Assembly: GCA_041583495.1 (NCBI GenBank)
Contig: JBFHFS010000016.1
Span: forward strand, 33,558-97,557
Direction: 5' to 3'
Source of the DNA: JBFHFS01 sp041583495
GTDB lineage: Bacteria > Bacteroidota > Bacteroidia > Bacteroidales > Marinilabiliaceae
DNA: 64,000 nucleotides
Each line of letters starts with the position of its first letter. Position 1 is the first letter of the stretch. Made by a program: the position numbers and the translations under genes. Of this stretch, positions 44,188 to 53,325 are shown piece after piece. The notes beneath the pieces were generated by a model that was not told where the DNA came from, searched no databases, and worked only from the letters and a program-made list of their open reading frames with translations.

Positions 44188-45912
44188 ATGAAAAGAACAA
44201 GTATTAATCTTTTTGCAACCTTGGCGCTCGCAGCTTTGGTGGCCAGCTGTTCAGGCCTGAAAAAGATGGACAAAAATGCAGCTGATGTAAATTATACGGT
44301 CACTCCCGAGGTTCTGGAAACACATGGAGGAAAAGTACCGGTTAGTATTAAAGTGCAGGTGCCTGGCGGCTATTTCGACAAGAAAGCCGTTATTGAAGCA
44401 ACTCCTGTTTTGGTTTACGAAGGAGGCGAAACAGCTTATGCGCCTTACCGTTTGCAGGGCGAAAAAGTAGATGGTAACGACAAAGTTATCTCCTATGCCA
44501 ATGGTGGACAGTTTACTTATAATGGAACTGTTGATTTCAACGAAAATATGCGTGTTTCTGATTTGGTGGTACGCATTAAAGCCTCAAAAGGAACTAAAGA
44601 GGTCGGTTTTGAGTCCTTTAAGATTGCTGAAGGGGTGATTGCTACTTCAACGATGGTGGCTCAAAAAGGGATTTTTGCAGCGCTGGGAGAAGATAACTTC
44701 CAACGTATTGTTCCCGAAACCAAAGAAGCAGCCATTATGTTCTTGATTCAACGTGCCAATCTGCGTAATACCGAGTTGACTAAGGAAGATATTAAGGCTC
44801 TTAAAGAGTTCATCAAAAATGCTCAGGAAACTGAAAATAAAGAATTCAAAGGTGTTGATGTTTCAGCCTATGCTTCTCCTGATGGTCCATTGGACTTGAA
44901 CACAAGCCTGGCTACTCAACGTGAAAAAGTAGCTAAGAGTTATCTTGAGAAAGAACTGAAAAAAGCCAAAGTGGGTCAGGCTGGGGATGAAGATTTCTAT
45001 GAACTGCGCAGCACACCCGAAGATTGGGAAGGCTTCAAAGAATTGATGCAAAACAGCTCTATTCAGGATAAAGAATTGATCTTAAGAGTTCTTTCTATGC
45101 ATTCTGATCCTGAGGTTCGTGAGCGCGAAATCAAGAATATGTCTGAAACTTTCGAAGTGATTGCTGAAGATATCTTACCCAAACTGCGTCGTTCAAAAAT
45201 GAATGTGAACATCGAAGTGATTGGAAAATCTGACGAAGAAATCGCCGACCTTGCCAAAAGCAATCCTTCAGAGTTGAATGTTGAAGAGATGCTTTACTCT
45301 GCTACTCTTACCGAAGATCTTGGCGAGCAGCTTTCTCTCTACAGGACTGCAGCAAAACAATTCCCAAGATGTTTCAGGGCTCAGAATAACATTGGTGTGG
45401 TTCTTTATCTTCAGGATGACCTTGATGGAGCTAAAATAGCCTTCGAAAAAGCCAACAGCCTCAAATCTAACGTGCCTGAAGTAATGAATAACCTGGGGGT
45501 TATTGCTCTTCGTGCAGGTGATGTTGCCAAAGCTGAAGAATATTTTGGTTCAGCTGCAGGTGCAGGTGAAGAACTTAATAACAACCTTGGTGTTGTGGCC
45601 ATCTATAAAGGCATGTACGATGAAGCTGTTCGTTACTTTGGAAACAGCACTTCTTGTAATGCTGCTCTGGCAAAAATCCTTAACGGTAACTATGACGCCG
45701 CTTTAGCTACTCTCAATGCCAACACAATGGAAGTAGGCCTCAAGCACTATCTGAAAGCTGTGGTGGGTGCCCGTACAAACGACACCGACCTGATGTTTGA
45801 CGGTTTGCGTAAAGCAGTTGCCCTTGACGGTAAATACAAAGCAATGGCTTCTACCGACATGGTCTTTGGCCGTTACTTTGAAGATGCAACTTTCAAAGGA
45901 ATTGTTGAGTAA
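44188..45912 (+). CDS. TPR-containing exported lipoprotein with an OmpA-like middle segment
   Basis: A 574-residue lipoprotein (signal ending LVASC, Cys21). The first 130 residues look like a beta domain (GGKVPVSIKVQVPGGYFDKK...FDENMRVSDLVVRI-type strands). The middle section has FKGVDVSAYASPDGPLDLN followed by LATQREKVAKSYLEKEL, which follows the OmpA-like peptidoglycan-binding pattern. The C-terminal 200 residues contain TPR-like helices (RCFRAQNNIGVVLYLQDDLDGAKIAF; EVMNNLGVIALRAGDVAKAEEYF; EELNNNLGVVAIYKGMYDEAVRYF). Codon choice is noticeably regular, suggesting high expression (inference). Function unknown; a cell-envelope scaffold is likely. Strong promoter and terminator. Confidence 0.82.
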   Translation: MKRTSINLFATLALAALVASCSGLKKMDKNAADVNYTVTPEVLETHGGKVPVSIKVQVPGGYFDKKAVIEATPVLVYEGGETAYAPYRLQGEKVDGNDKVISYANGGQFTYNGTVDFNENMRVSDLVVRIKASKGTKEVGFESFKIAEGVIATSTMVAQKGIFAALGEDNFQRIVPETKEAAIMFLIQRANLRNTELTKEDIKALKEFIKNAQETENKEFKGVDVSAYASPDGPLDLNTSLATQREKVAKSYLEKELKKAKVGQAGDEDFYELRSTPEDWEGFKELMQNSSIQDKELILRVLSMHSDPEVREREIKNMSETFEVIAEDILPKLRRSKMNVNIEVIGKSDEEIADLAKSNPSELNVEEMLYSATLTEDLGEQLSLYRTAAKQFPRCFRAQNNIGVVLYLQDDLDGAKIAFEKANSLKSNVPEVMNNLGVIALRAGDVAKAEEYFGSAAGAGEELNNNLGVVAIYKGMYDEAVRYFGNSTSCNAALAKILNGNYDAALATLNANTMEVGLKHYLKAVVGARTNDTDLMFDGLRKAVALDGKYKAMASTDMVFGRYFEDATFKGIVE

Positions 45913-45934
45913 GTAAATTAACCGGAATACATAT

Positions 45935-45968
45935 AAAAAAGGCAGCACTTATGTGTTGCCTTTTTTTT
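45935..45968. terminator. Terminator after the TPR lipoprotein gene
   Basis: GGCAGCAC (45941-45948) pairs with GTGTTGCC (45953-45960) with one G-U, flanked by six As and eight Ts. It may also serve the convergent SpoU gene. Confidence 0.88.
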
Positions 45969-46089
45969 GTGCCATAAATGGGCCGAAGAAAAAATTTTAC
46001 CGGGATTTGTGGGTGGAAGCCAGGCGAACCAATGGCAGGTTTCGGATAATTCCCGCAACAAAAAAAACGGGCTCTTTATGCATTTATGC

Positions 46090-46626
46090 TTATTGGATTC
46101 GGGCGAGTTTCTGAGTTACTTCCCATAAAACGATGCCTGCCGATACCGATACATTAAAAGAGTGCTTGGTTCCAAACTGGGGAATCTCCAGGCATTTGTC
46201 GCAAAGGTCAATGGCCTTTTGGGAAACGCCCCGAACTTCATTGCCAAAAACCAGTGCGTATTTCTCATCCGGGATTGGCTGGAAATCGCCTAGCATGGTG
46301 CTGCCTTCCACCTGCTCGATGCCGATGAGATTATATTGCATCTCTTTCAACTTTTTTAAGATGTCGGTTGTTTCCTCACAGTAGGTCCATTTCACCGATT
46401 CTTCTGCACCCAGTGCTGTTTTGTGTATTTCGTTGTGGGGCGGGGTGGAAGTGATTCCACAGAGGTAGATCTCCTGAAGGCAAAAGGCATCGCTGGTGCG
46501 GAATATGCTGCCCACGTTGTGTAGGCTCCTGACGTTGTCTAACACAACGATTATGGGTAATTTTTTGGTCTCCTTAAAAGCATCGACCGACATTCGGCCC
46601 AGTTCGTTGAGTTTGAGTTTACGCAT
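46090..46626 (-). CDS. TrmH/SpoU family RNA methyltransferase
   Basis: A SPOUT-class 2'-O-methyltransferase acting on tRNA or rRNA, 178 residues, consisting of the catalytic domain only. The three SpoU motifs are present: motif 1 NVGSIFRTSDAF (with the catalytic Arg), motif 2 YALVFGNEVRGV, and motif 3 IPQFGTKHSFNVSVSAGI. There is no L30e-like N-terminal extension, which suggests a TrmH- or TrmL-like target rather than RlmB. The exact nucleotide cannot be inferred. Confidence 0.92.
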   Translation of the reverse strand: MRKLKLNELGRMSVDAFKETKKLPIIVVLDNVRSLHNVGSIFRTSDAFCLQEIYLCGITSTPPHNEIHKTALGAEESVKWTYCEETTDILKKLKEMQYNLIGIEQVEGSTMLGDFQPIPDEKYALVFGNEVRGVSQKAIDLCDKCLEIPQFGTKHSFNVSVSAGIVLWEVTQKLARIQ

Positions 46627-46646
46627 TTTTGGTTGTTTTGAGGCTA

Positions 46647-46654
46647 CAAAAATA
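46647..46654 (-). promoter_or_regulatory. -7 element of the SpoU methyltransferase gene
   Basis: On the minus strand this reads TATTTTTG, 20 nt before the ATG at 46626. Confidence 0.5.
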
Positions 46655-46768
46655 GTAATCTTAAAGGGTTACACCCAATAAATATGAGCAGGGCACAATA
46701 TGATGCTTTTTCTGCTTGGGAAATGGCAGATAAAATATTAAATTAAATGAAAATTTAAAAACACTTCT

Positions 46769-47956
46769 ATGAATATTCATGAGTACCAGGCAAAGGCAAT
46801 ATTAAAACAACATGGCGTAGCGATACAGGAGGGTGTAATGGTTACCTCCCCCAATGAAGCCGTTCGTGTTGCCCAAGAACTACAGGAGCAAACCGGAACC
46901 GGATGGTGGGTTTTAAAAGCACAAATCCATGCCGGAGGAAGAGGAAAAGGAGGGGGTGTGAAACTGGCCAAAAGCCTTGAAGAGGTTGAAGAAATAGCTG
47001 CCGGCATGATTGGGATGCAGTTGGTTACCCATCAAACCGGACCGGAAGGGAAGCTGGTCAGGAAAATATTGGTGGCACAAGATGTATATTATCCCGGGCC
47101 TTCTCAAAAAGAGGAATTCTATGTGGGGGTTTTGCTCAATAGGGTTACCGGCCGAAATACGGTGATGTACTCCACTGAAGGGGGAATGGATATTGAGGAG
47201 GTAGCAGAAAAGGAACCGGAGAAGATCTTTCGTGAGGAGATTGACCCCGGTGTTGGGTTGCTGCCTTTTCAGGCGCGAAAGATTGCCTTTAACCTGGGGC
47301 TTAAAGGTGCGGCCTTTAAACAGATGGTTCGTTTTATAAATGCCCTCTACAACGCCTATGTTGCAATTGATGCCACCTTGTTCGAAATAAATCCGGTGTT
47401 GAAAACCACTGACGACAAAATTATTGCGGTGGATGCCAAAGTAAATCTGGATGATAATGCCTTGTTTCGTCATCCCAAGTTCGCCGGGTTACGCGATTTG
47501 GATGAAGAAGATCCTTCTGAAGTGGAAGCAGGAAAAAATGATTTGAATTTTGTAAAGCTCGATGGCAACATCGGCTGCATGGTAAATGGCGCCGGATTGG
47601 CCATGGCAACCATGGATATCATTAAACTCTCGGGAGGTGAGCCGGCCAACTTTCTGGATGTAGGTGGCAGCGCCAGCGCCAAAACCGTGGAAGCCGGATT
47701 GAAGATTATTCTGAATGACCCCTCGGTGAAGGGGGTGCTAATCAATGTGTTTGGAGGGATTGTGCGTTGCGACCGCGTGGCCTCGGGGATTGTTGAAGCG
47801 TATAAGAATATGGGCGACATTAAAGTGCCAATCATCGTGCGGCTGCAGGGAACCAATGCCGAAGAGGGGAAACAGGTGATCGACGATTCGGGTCTTAAGG
47901 TATCTTCGGCCATCTCTCTTCAGGAGGCTGCCGATTTGGTTGGCAAGGTGGTTTAA
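46769..47956 (+). CDS. sucC: Succinyl-CoA synthetase, beta subunit (ADP-forming type)
   Basis: The beta chain of the TCA-cycle enzyme that couples succinyl-CoA cleavage to NDP phosphorylation, 395 residues. The N-terminal ATP-grasp domain starts MNIHEYQAKAILKQHGV and includes KAQIHAGGRGKGGGVKLA. The metal- and nucleotide-binding FEINPVLKT is present, as is the CoA-ligase part with GGSASAKTVEAGLKI, INVFGGIVRCD and RLQGTNAEEG. sucD is not adjacent, which is unusual for the pair; the alpha subunit must be encoded elsewhere. It is convergent with the arginine deiminase gene, 4 bp apart. Confidence 0.96.
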   Translation: MNIHEYQAKAILKQHGVAIQEGVMVTSPNEAVRVAQELQEQTGTGWWVLKAQIHAGGRGKGGGVKLAKSLEEVEEIAAGMIGMQLVTHQTGPEGKLVRKILVAQDVYYPGPSQKEEFYVGVLLNRVTGRNTVMYSTEGGMDIEEVAEKEPEKIFREEIDPGVGLLPFQARKIAFNLGLKGAAFKQMVRFINALYNAYVAIDATLFEINPVLKTTDDKIIAVDAKVNLDDNALFRHPKFAGLRDLDEEDPSEVEAGKNDLNFVKLDGNIGCMVNGAGLAMATMDIIKLSGGEPANFLDVGGSASAKTVEAGLKIILNDPSVKGVLINVFGGIVRCDRVASGIVEAYKNMGDIKVPIIVRLQGTNAEEGKQVIDDSGLKVSSAISLQEAADLVGKVV

Positions 47957-47960
47957 AACA

Positions 47961-49223
47961 CTACCAATCTACTTTCTTACGACGGACGGGCATGGTCATG
48001 CATCTTGCGCCACCCCCTCCGCGTGAGAGTTCCGATCCCCCAATGGTTACGACACATTTTTGGTAATCGTCCAGAACCGACTTGCCGGATAGGATGTCTG
48101 AGGCCTTCACGATGGCATAACCCTGCTTATTCATTTCTTCAAGGGTGTGGATGTTACGGGCGTACCCCATTACCTTTCCAGGAGCCAACGCAAAGAAGTT
48201 GGCTCCGCTGTGCCACTGCTCCCGCTCTTGTTGCCAGGGGTCTTTGGCCCCACCGCACGGTATGGGGCGAAGATCCAACCCCAAATTCTTAAGGGCATCG
48301 AGTAGATTGCCCTGCCTGGTTATCCGCGTTACCTTTCCCTCTTCAATGGTCATCAGAATGGTGGCATATCGGTTATCTTTCAGAATCATCGGTTCGTAAA
48401 TCATGCAGGTATCCCTGTCGAGCAGTGTAAATACCATGTCGAGATGGATGAACGATTCGGGGGAAGAGGGGAGTTGCTGTACCACCACATGGTGGCGGCC
48501 TTTTTTTCTTTTTAGTTGATCGGCAATAAAGTCGATGCCATAGGTGGATGTTCGGCAACCATTGCCAATAATCAGGATGTCCTCACGGGCTACGATTACA
48601 TCCCCTCCTTCGATGTAAGTCTCCTGCCCCACGCGGGAGGAACTCATCGGATTAATTAATGAAGTCTTGAAGTGTTTTGAATGCTTGAAAATGGTATTCA
48701 TGATAATGGCTTCCCGCTCTCTTACCTTATTGGCCATTTTAGATATGAGCACCTCATTGTAGAGGGTTACGGAGGCATCACGGGTAAAGAAAAAGTTGTG
48801 CAAAGGGGGCAAGGCATACCTGTTGTCGGATAAAAAAGTGGTGAGGGAGTCCCGTTTCAGGGTGACTCCTTCGATGAGTTGGGTGGCCAACTCCACGTGC
48901 GGGAGCGACATAAGGTAGTCCTTAATATTTAAGCCCTTTTCCTGCGTGCAGATGAGCTCAATCGTGGTACTTTTTACCTGATCATCACTAAGTACATCCG
49001 AAAGAAGGTCCTTGACCTGAAAGGTACGTGTAACTTTCTCCATCACCCCGCTCAGTTGAATGTACTCTTCCACAGCCACCGGCAGATTAAGGATGTCGCT
49101 GTAAAGGGCCCTTTCGGCATTCCCCGGGGTCATATTTTCCACTTCAGCTCCCGGAGTATGAAGGATTACAGCCTCCAGTTGACCGATTTCGGATGCCACA
49201 TTTGGAACTATTGGGCTTTTCAT
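47961..49223 (-). CDS. arcA: Arginine deiminase
   Basis: Hydrolyses arginine to citrulline and ammonia, 420 residues. The nucleophile is Cys408 in GGGGARCMTMPV. Other active-site segments are YIEGGDVIVARED, the His/Asp in FIHLDMVFTLLDRD, and FFTRDASVTLYN near the N-terminal substrate loop. No ornithine carbamoyltransferase or carbamate kinase gene is adjacent, so the classical energy-yielding arginine pathway is not clustered here. The alpha-L-fucosidase gene lies 90 bp upstream on the same strand and may be co-transcribed. Confidence 0.95.
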   Translation of the reverse strand: MKSPIVPNVASEIGQLEAVILHTPGAEVENMTPGNAERALYSDILNLPVAVEEYIQLSGVMEKVTRTFQVKDLLSDVLSDDQVKSTTIELICTQEKGLNIKDYLMSLPHVELATQLIEGVTLKRDSLTTFLSDNRYALPPLHNFFFTRDASVTLYNEVLISKMANKVREREAIIMNTIFKHSKHFKTSLINPMSSSRVGQETYIEGGDVIVAREDILIIGNGCRTSTYGIDFIADQLKRKKGRHHVVVQQLPSSPESFIHLDMVFTLLDRDTCMIYEPMILKDNRYATILMTIEEGKVTRITRQGNLLDALKNLGLDLRPIPCGGAKDPWQQEREQWHSGANFFALAPGKVMGYARNIHTLEEMNKQGYAIVKASDILSGKSVLDDYQKCVVTIGGSELSRGGGGARCMTMPVRRKKVDW

Positions 49224-49312
49224 GGTCAGTTTTTCAAATAGGATTACTTAACTCTTGGTGACGCTTTACAGCTCCTGCCGCTTCAATGCATGGTTCTCTA
49301 CGCAATTACCGC

Positions 49313-50797
49313 TTACTGTTTTACCCGGGACACCTTTATAGTCCAGGCGTATTTGCAGGGAGCGCTGGCTCTGAGCTTTTCGGGGATAATGACCTTGAAT
49401 CCGGTTCCTGCCTTCTCCCACTTTAAGGTTCCTTTGGCCCCTAAAAGAGAGACTTTGGCACCGGGGGCCGGCTGGTGAGACTGGATGGTTATCTCGCCAG
49501 GCAGGTTTTCTTGGCCTTCCCTGGCCATATAGAAGAAATACACCTGCCCATTATCCTGCCGGGTCATACATATATTTTCCTCCTTAAAGGGCTCGATGGG
49601 TTTGCTGTTGTATATGCCTTCTTTGTTTACGTCCATCCAGTCGGCATATTCCTGTAGCAGGTTGTAAGCGCCCGGTTGCCATTGACCATCCGGGCCCGGA
49701 GCTACATTTAACAGCAGGTTTCCCCCTTTGGCCACGATGTCGATAAGCATATGAATTCCCTCACGTCCGTTGATGTATTTGGCATCGGGGGTGAATGACC
49801 AACCTCCGCCGGAGATGATACACGATTCCCATGGGTAGGGAAGGGTTTTCTCGGGTACCCGGTTCTCGGGTGTCAGGTAGTTTTGATTCTTTCCATGGAC
49901 AGCACGATCTACTACGATCAACCCGGGTTGCTTTTTGCGGGCCTTCTCAACCAATTGGTCCATCTTAATATCCTGGTTTACCGTTCGTTCTTTGATAAAT
50001 CCGCTGTTGGTTTGTGTCAGTTTTTGACTATACGATTGGTCGATGACCTCCTTGGACTTTTTGGCCACCCAGCCACCATCCAACCACAGGATGTCTATGT
50101 GGCCATAATCGGTCATTAACTCCATAATCTGATTATGGGTGAATTCGACAAATTGATTCCATTTCTCAGGCCGGGTTTCGGGATCGTAGTTTACATTTCT
50201 ATCCAATGGAGGAAAGTAAGGATCCCAGTAAAATGGAGAGTGCCAGTCGGGTTTTGAGAAATATGCTCCGGTCCATAAGCCTTCGTTCCTAAAAGCACTA
50301 AAAACCTCCCGGGCAATGTTTGCCTTGGGATTGGTGCTGAAGGGGCAGCTGGGGTCGGTAACCTTGTAATCGGTGTATTTGGAATCGAACATGCAAAAAC
50401 CATCGTGGTGTTTGGTGGTGAATACCACATATTTCATTCCGGCCGCTTTAGCTGCCCTGGCCCATTTGTCCGGGCTAAATTGATCGGGGTTAAAGGTTTT
50501 TTGAAGATCCTCATACTCCTTGGTGTAAAGCGTGTAATTGTCGGGATTACTTCCTTTGGTCCGGGCACACCATCCATAGTCTTCCGGGCATATCGACCAG
50601 GATTCCACAATCCCCCATTGACTGTAGGTTCCCCAATGCATCATTAATCCAAATTTGAAATCCTGCCACTGTTCCAACTTCTTGAGGACCAATGAATCTG
50701 TTTCAGGCACATATCTTTCGTCTTCGTAAATGGCCTGACCAACCACCGTTGTCATCATAAAGATCAGGCCTATTAAGGATGCTATTTGCTTATTCAT
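49313..50797 (-). CDS. Alpha-L-fucosidase (GH29), exported
   Basis: A retaining exo-fucosidase releasing alpha-linked L-fucose, 494 residues with a signal peptide (MNKQIASLIGLIFMMTTVVGQ). The nucleophile Asp is D240 in HIDILWLDGGW. Other family signatures are FKFGLMMHWGTYSQ (about 48-60), VVFTTKHHDGFCMFDS (125-139) and a C-terminal beta domain from about 395. It likely targets fucosylated host or algal glycans, consistent with the sulfatases elsewhere in the window, although they are 40 kb away. The general acid cannot be assigned with confidence from sequence alone. Confidence 0.94.
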   Translation of the reverse strand: MNKQIASLIGLIFMMTTVVGQAIYEDERYVPETDSLVLKKLEQWQDFKFGLMMHWGTYSQWGIVESWSICPEDYGWCARTKGSNPDNYTLYTKEYEDLQKTFNPDQFSPDKWARAAKAAGMKYVVFTTKHHDGFCMFDSKYTDYKVTDPSCPFSTNPKANIAREVFSAFRNEGLWTGAYFSKPDWHSPFYWDPYFPPLDRNVNYDPETRPEKWNQFVEFTHNQIMELMTDYGHIDILWLDGGWVAKKSKEVIDQSYSQKLTQTNSGFIKERTVNQDIKMDQLVEKARKKQPGLIVVDRAVHGKNQNYLTPENRVPEKTLPYPWESCIISGGGWSFTPDAKYINGREGIHMLIDIVAKGGNLLLNVAPGPDGQWQPGAYNLLQEYADWMDVNKEGIYNSKPIEPFKEENICMTRQDNGQVYFFYMAREGQENLPGEITIQSHQPAPGAKVSLLGAKGTLKWEKAGTGFKVIIPEKLRASAPCKYAWTIKVSRVKQ

Positions 50798-50913
50798 TTG
50801 AGTGTTGTTTGTGGTGTGTATTTTAATTCGAGCTACGGTTCATCTTTCTAATGGCTAAAATAGTAAACTCGCTGAAGGTTTAAAGATTTTTCTCCAAAAG
50901 GTTGAACTCAAAC

Positions 50914-50921
50914 CAAAGGTA
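50914..50921 (-). promoter_or_regulatory. -7 element upstream of the fucosidase gene
   Basis: The minus strand reads TACCTTTG, 116 nt before the ATG, implying a leader of about 110 nt. Confidence 0.5.
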
Positions 50922-51057
50922 ATTAATATTTTTCTTTCCTTTTGAATGCCGATGGTGGGATCGTTGGTTCTTGTTTTTATTATTTTACAGTCTTTGCCTA
51001 TCTTTATCGGAGTAAATAAATAGAATAGAGGTTTACTTTTTAATGAAACAGAGCGTT

Positions 51058-51903
51058 ATGGCCAATTCAAAGTTTATAGGTGCACATGTGAGTGCCTCCG
51101 GGGGAGTGGAGAATGCACCGCTAAATGCAGCTGCCATTGGGGCTGATGCTTTTGCCCTATTCACTAAGAACCAGCGGCAGTGGAATGCAAAACCGCTTAC
51201 ACACGAGAGTATCCAGACATTTAAGGACCGGATAAAAGAATACGGTTTTGATGCTAAACATATCCTGCCCCACGACAGTTATTTGATAAATCTGGGCCAT
51301 CCCGGGGCAGAGGGACTTAAGAAGTCGCGCGATGCCTTTTTGGATGAGATGCAGCGTTGTGAGCAATTGGGCCTTAGGTTGCTCAATTTCCATCCCGGAA
51401 GCCATTTGAGACAATTTTCGGAGGAGGATTGCCTTAAGCGGGTGGCCGAATCGGTTAATATGGCCCTGGCCCAAACCCATGGTGTAACTGCCGTGATTGA
51501 AAATACGGCCGGCCAGGGTAGTAATGTGGGTTATCGCTTCGAGCATTTGGCCCAAATCATCGAGCTGGTGGAAGACAAAAGTCGCGTGGGGGTTTGTATC
51601 GACACTTGTCATGGGTGGGTGGCCGGCTACGATTTTGTTTCTGCAGAGGGCTATGAACAAACCTGGAACGATTTCGACAGCGTGGTTGGTCTAAGCTTTT
51701 TGAAGGGAATACACCTTAATGATGCGAAAAAGGAAAAGGGTAGTAAAGTGGATCGGCATGCAAGTCTGGGTGAGGGTTTCCTTGGCATGGATACCTTTTC
51801 CAGGATGATGAAGGATGTTCGCTTTGAGGATATGCCTATTATACTGGAGACACCCGATGATAGCAGGTGGGCAGAAGAAATTGCCTGGTTAAAACAACAG
51901 TAG
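51058..51903 (+). CDS. nfo: Endonuclease IV (AP endonuclease)
   Basis: A zinc-dependent TIM-barrel enzyme cutting 5' to abasic sites in base excision repair, 281 residues. Conserved segments: KFIGAHVSASGG, AFALFTKNQRQW, ILPHDSYLINLG, LNFHPGSH, VIENTAGQGSNVGY, VCIDTCHGW, KGIHLNDAK and ILETPDD. All metal-binding His, Glu and Asp motifs are intact. The ATG at 51058 is chosen because homologues begin just before KFIGAHVS; the ATG at 51043 adds five residues. The next gene starts one base after its stop, so the two are co-transcribed. Confidence 0.96.
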   Translation: MANSKFIGAHVSASGGVENAPLNAAAIGADAFALFTKNQRQWNAKPLTHESIQTFKDRIKEYGFDAKHILPHDSYLINLGHPGAEGLKKSRDAFLDEMQRCEQLGLRLLNFHPGSHLRQFSEEDCLKRVAESVNMALAQTHGVTAVIENTAGQGSNVGYRFEHLAQIIELVEDKSRVGVCIDTCHGWVAGYDFVSAEGYEQTWNDFDSVVGLSFLKGIHLNDAKKEKGSKVDRHASLGEGFLGMDTFSRMMKDVRFEDMPIILETPDDSRWAEEIAWLKQQ

Positions 51904-51904
51904 T

Positions 51905-52522
51905 ATGTTAACCATCTTGCGTAACGTGTTAATTGGGCTGGTGTTATCAGCTTTTTTTTCTCCGGCCAGGGCTCAGGAGGTTAACCCGGAGAAAAAGGCA
52001 GATGAAAATCTCACCAGATTGGAATCCAGGGTTTTGAGTGGTGATACCATTCCCCACGTGCTTCTGGCCGAAGTAAAAGTGGTTCCCCACTGGAAATTTA
52101 AGAATAAAAGAGAGCATCGCACCTACAACCGAATGGTGCATAACATAAAAGTGGCGTTGCCCTATGCACGTCTGGCCTCCCTTAAATTACAGGAGATTGA
52201 TGACGGGCTTTCCAGAATAAAAGGGGAGAAGGAACGAAAGCAATATCTAAAAGATGCGGAAAAACAATTGTTTAAGGAATTTGAGCTGCCTCTTCGAAAG
52301 CTTACCTTCTCGCAGGGCCGTATGTTGATAAAGCTTATCGATAGGGAAACCGGAAGTACCAGTTATGAATTAATAAAAGAGTTTAAGGGCGGGTTATCGG
52401 CTTTTTTCTGGCAGTCGGTGGCCCGGATCTTCGGTTCAAATCTGAAAGAAGAGTACCATTCCGATCGTGAGGACAGGATGATTGAGCATATCATTATCTT
52501 AATTGACAATGGAATGCTCTGA
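51905..52522 (+). CDS. Exported DUF4294 family protein
   Basis: A conserved Bacteroidota protein of unknown function, 205 residues, with a signal peptide (about residues 1-23, ending ARA). The domain has HVLLAEVKVVPHWKFKN followed by YNRMVHNIKVALPYARLAS, then charged helices and RKLTFSQGRMLIKLIDRETGSTSYELIKEF near the C-terminus. It is translationally close-coupled to nfo (one base between stop and start), although one product is exported and the other is a DNA-repair enzyme. The functional link is unclear. Confidence 0.85.
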   Translation: MLTILRNVLIGLVLSAFFSPARAQEVNPEKKADENLTRLESRVLSGDTIPHVLLAEVKVVPHWKFKNKREHRTYNRMVHNIKVALPYARLASLKLQEIDDGLSRIKGEKERKQYLKDAEKQLFKEFELPLRKLTFSQGRMLIKLIDRETGSTSYELIKEFKGGLSAFFWQSVARIFGSNLKEEYHSDREDRMIEHIIILIDNGML

Positions 52523-52584
52523 TTTGGGGATCTTAAAAAAGGGCTTCCTCTTTAATGGTAAAATGTCTGTAAAAGAGGGGGTTG

Positions 52585-53241
52585 CTAAATCATTTTTATA
52601 ACCGCATTAACTACGTTTTCGGCTCCTTCGGCAATCTGGGTTATGGAAGCATCCAGCATATAACAGGGGGTGGTAGCCACTTTCATTTTTTGGTCGGTGA
52701 TTACCTGGCCGTGTGTGGCTGGAATGTGTGTGGCTCCCATCTGATGGATGGCTTGGGCGGTTTCTGTATCTGAACCGATGGTTAATTGTACGCTGCCCAG
52801 GACCTTTGCAATTACCACGGGTGAGATGCATAAAGCGCCAATGGGTTTTCCGGCCTTATGGATTTCCCGAACAGCCTGTTCAACTTCGGGGATTACCGAG
52901 CTTTTTGCTCCTTTAAAGGCGAAGTCACTCAGGTTCTTGGCTACGCCAAAGCCCCCTGGCATCATCAGCGCATCAAAGGCAGCCGCGTTGAATTCGCTCA
53001 AGGGCTTAATCTGGCCCCTGGCTATCCGTGCCGATTCGGTAAGTACATTACGCTGTTCGCCGCTGGGTTGGCCGGTAAGGTGGTCTATCACATGGTGCTG
53101 CGGCTTGTCGGGGGCAAACAGTTGGTAGTCGGCTCCGGCTTTGGCAATGGCCCACATGGTAAATACCGATTCGTGAATTTCTGCGCCGTCGTAAACGCCG
53201 CATCCCGATAGGATTACGGCAATCTTTTTCCTTGTGGTCAT
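52585..53241 (-). CDS. elbB: ElbB-like DJ-1/PfpI superfamily protein (glyoxalase)
   Basis: A class I glutamine amidotransferase-like protein related to E. coli ElbB (GlyIII-type glyoxalase), 218 residues, full length. The N-terminus IAVILSGCGVYDGAEIHE and the middle MMPGGFGVAKNLSDFA are diagnostic. The nucleophile elbow is GALCISPVVIA (catalytic Cys). The C-terminus ends in YMLDASITQIAEGAENVVNAV. The role in isoprenoid metabolism suggested by the E. coli name is uncertain. Monocistronic, divergent from thpR. Confidence 0.94.
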   Translation of the reverse strand: MTTRKKIAVILSGCGVYDGAEIHESVFTMWAIAKAGADYQLFAPDKPQHHVIDHLTGQPSGEQRNVLTESARIARGQIKPLSEFNAAAFDALMMPGGFGVAKNLSDFAFKGAKSSVIPEVEQAVREIHKAGKPIGALCISPVVIAKVLGSVQLTIGSDTETAQAIHQMGATHIPATHGQVITDQKMKVATTPCYMLDASITQIAEGAENVVNAVIKMI

Positions 53242-53325
53242 CTTTTTTCGGTTTTTTCTGACTAATTTGTATTACTCTTAAGACGAAATTAAGGATTTTA
53301 ATGAGTCTCTCAAAATAAATATGAG

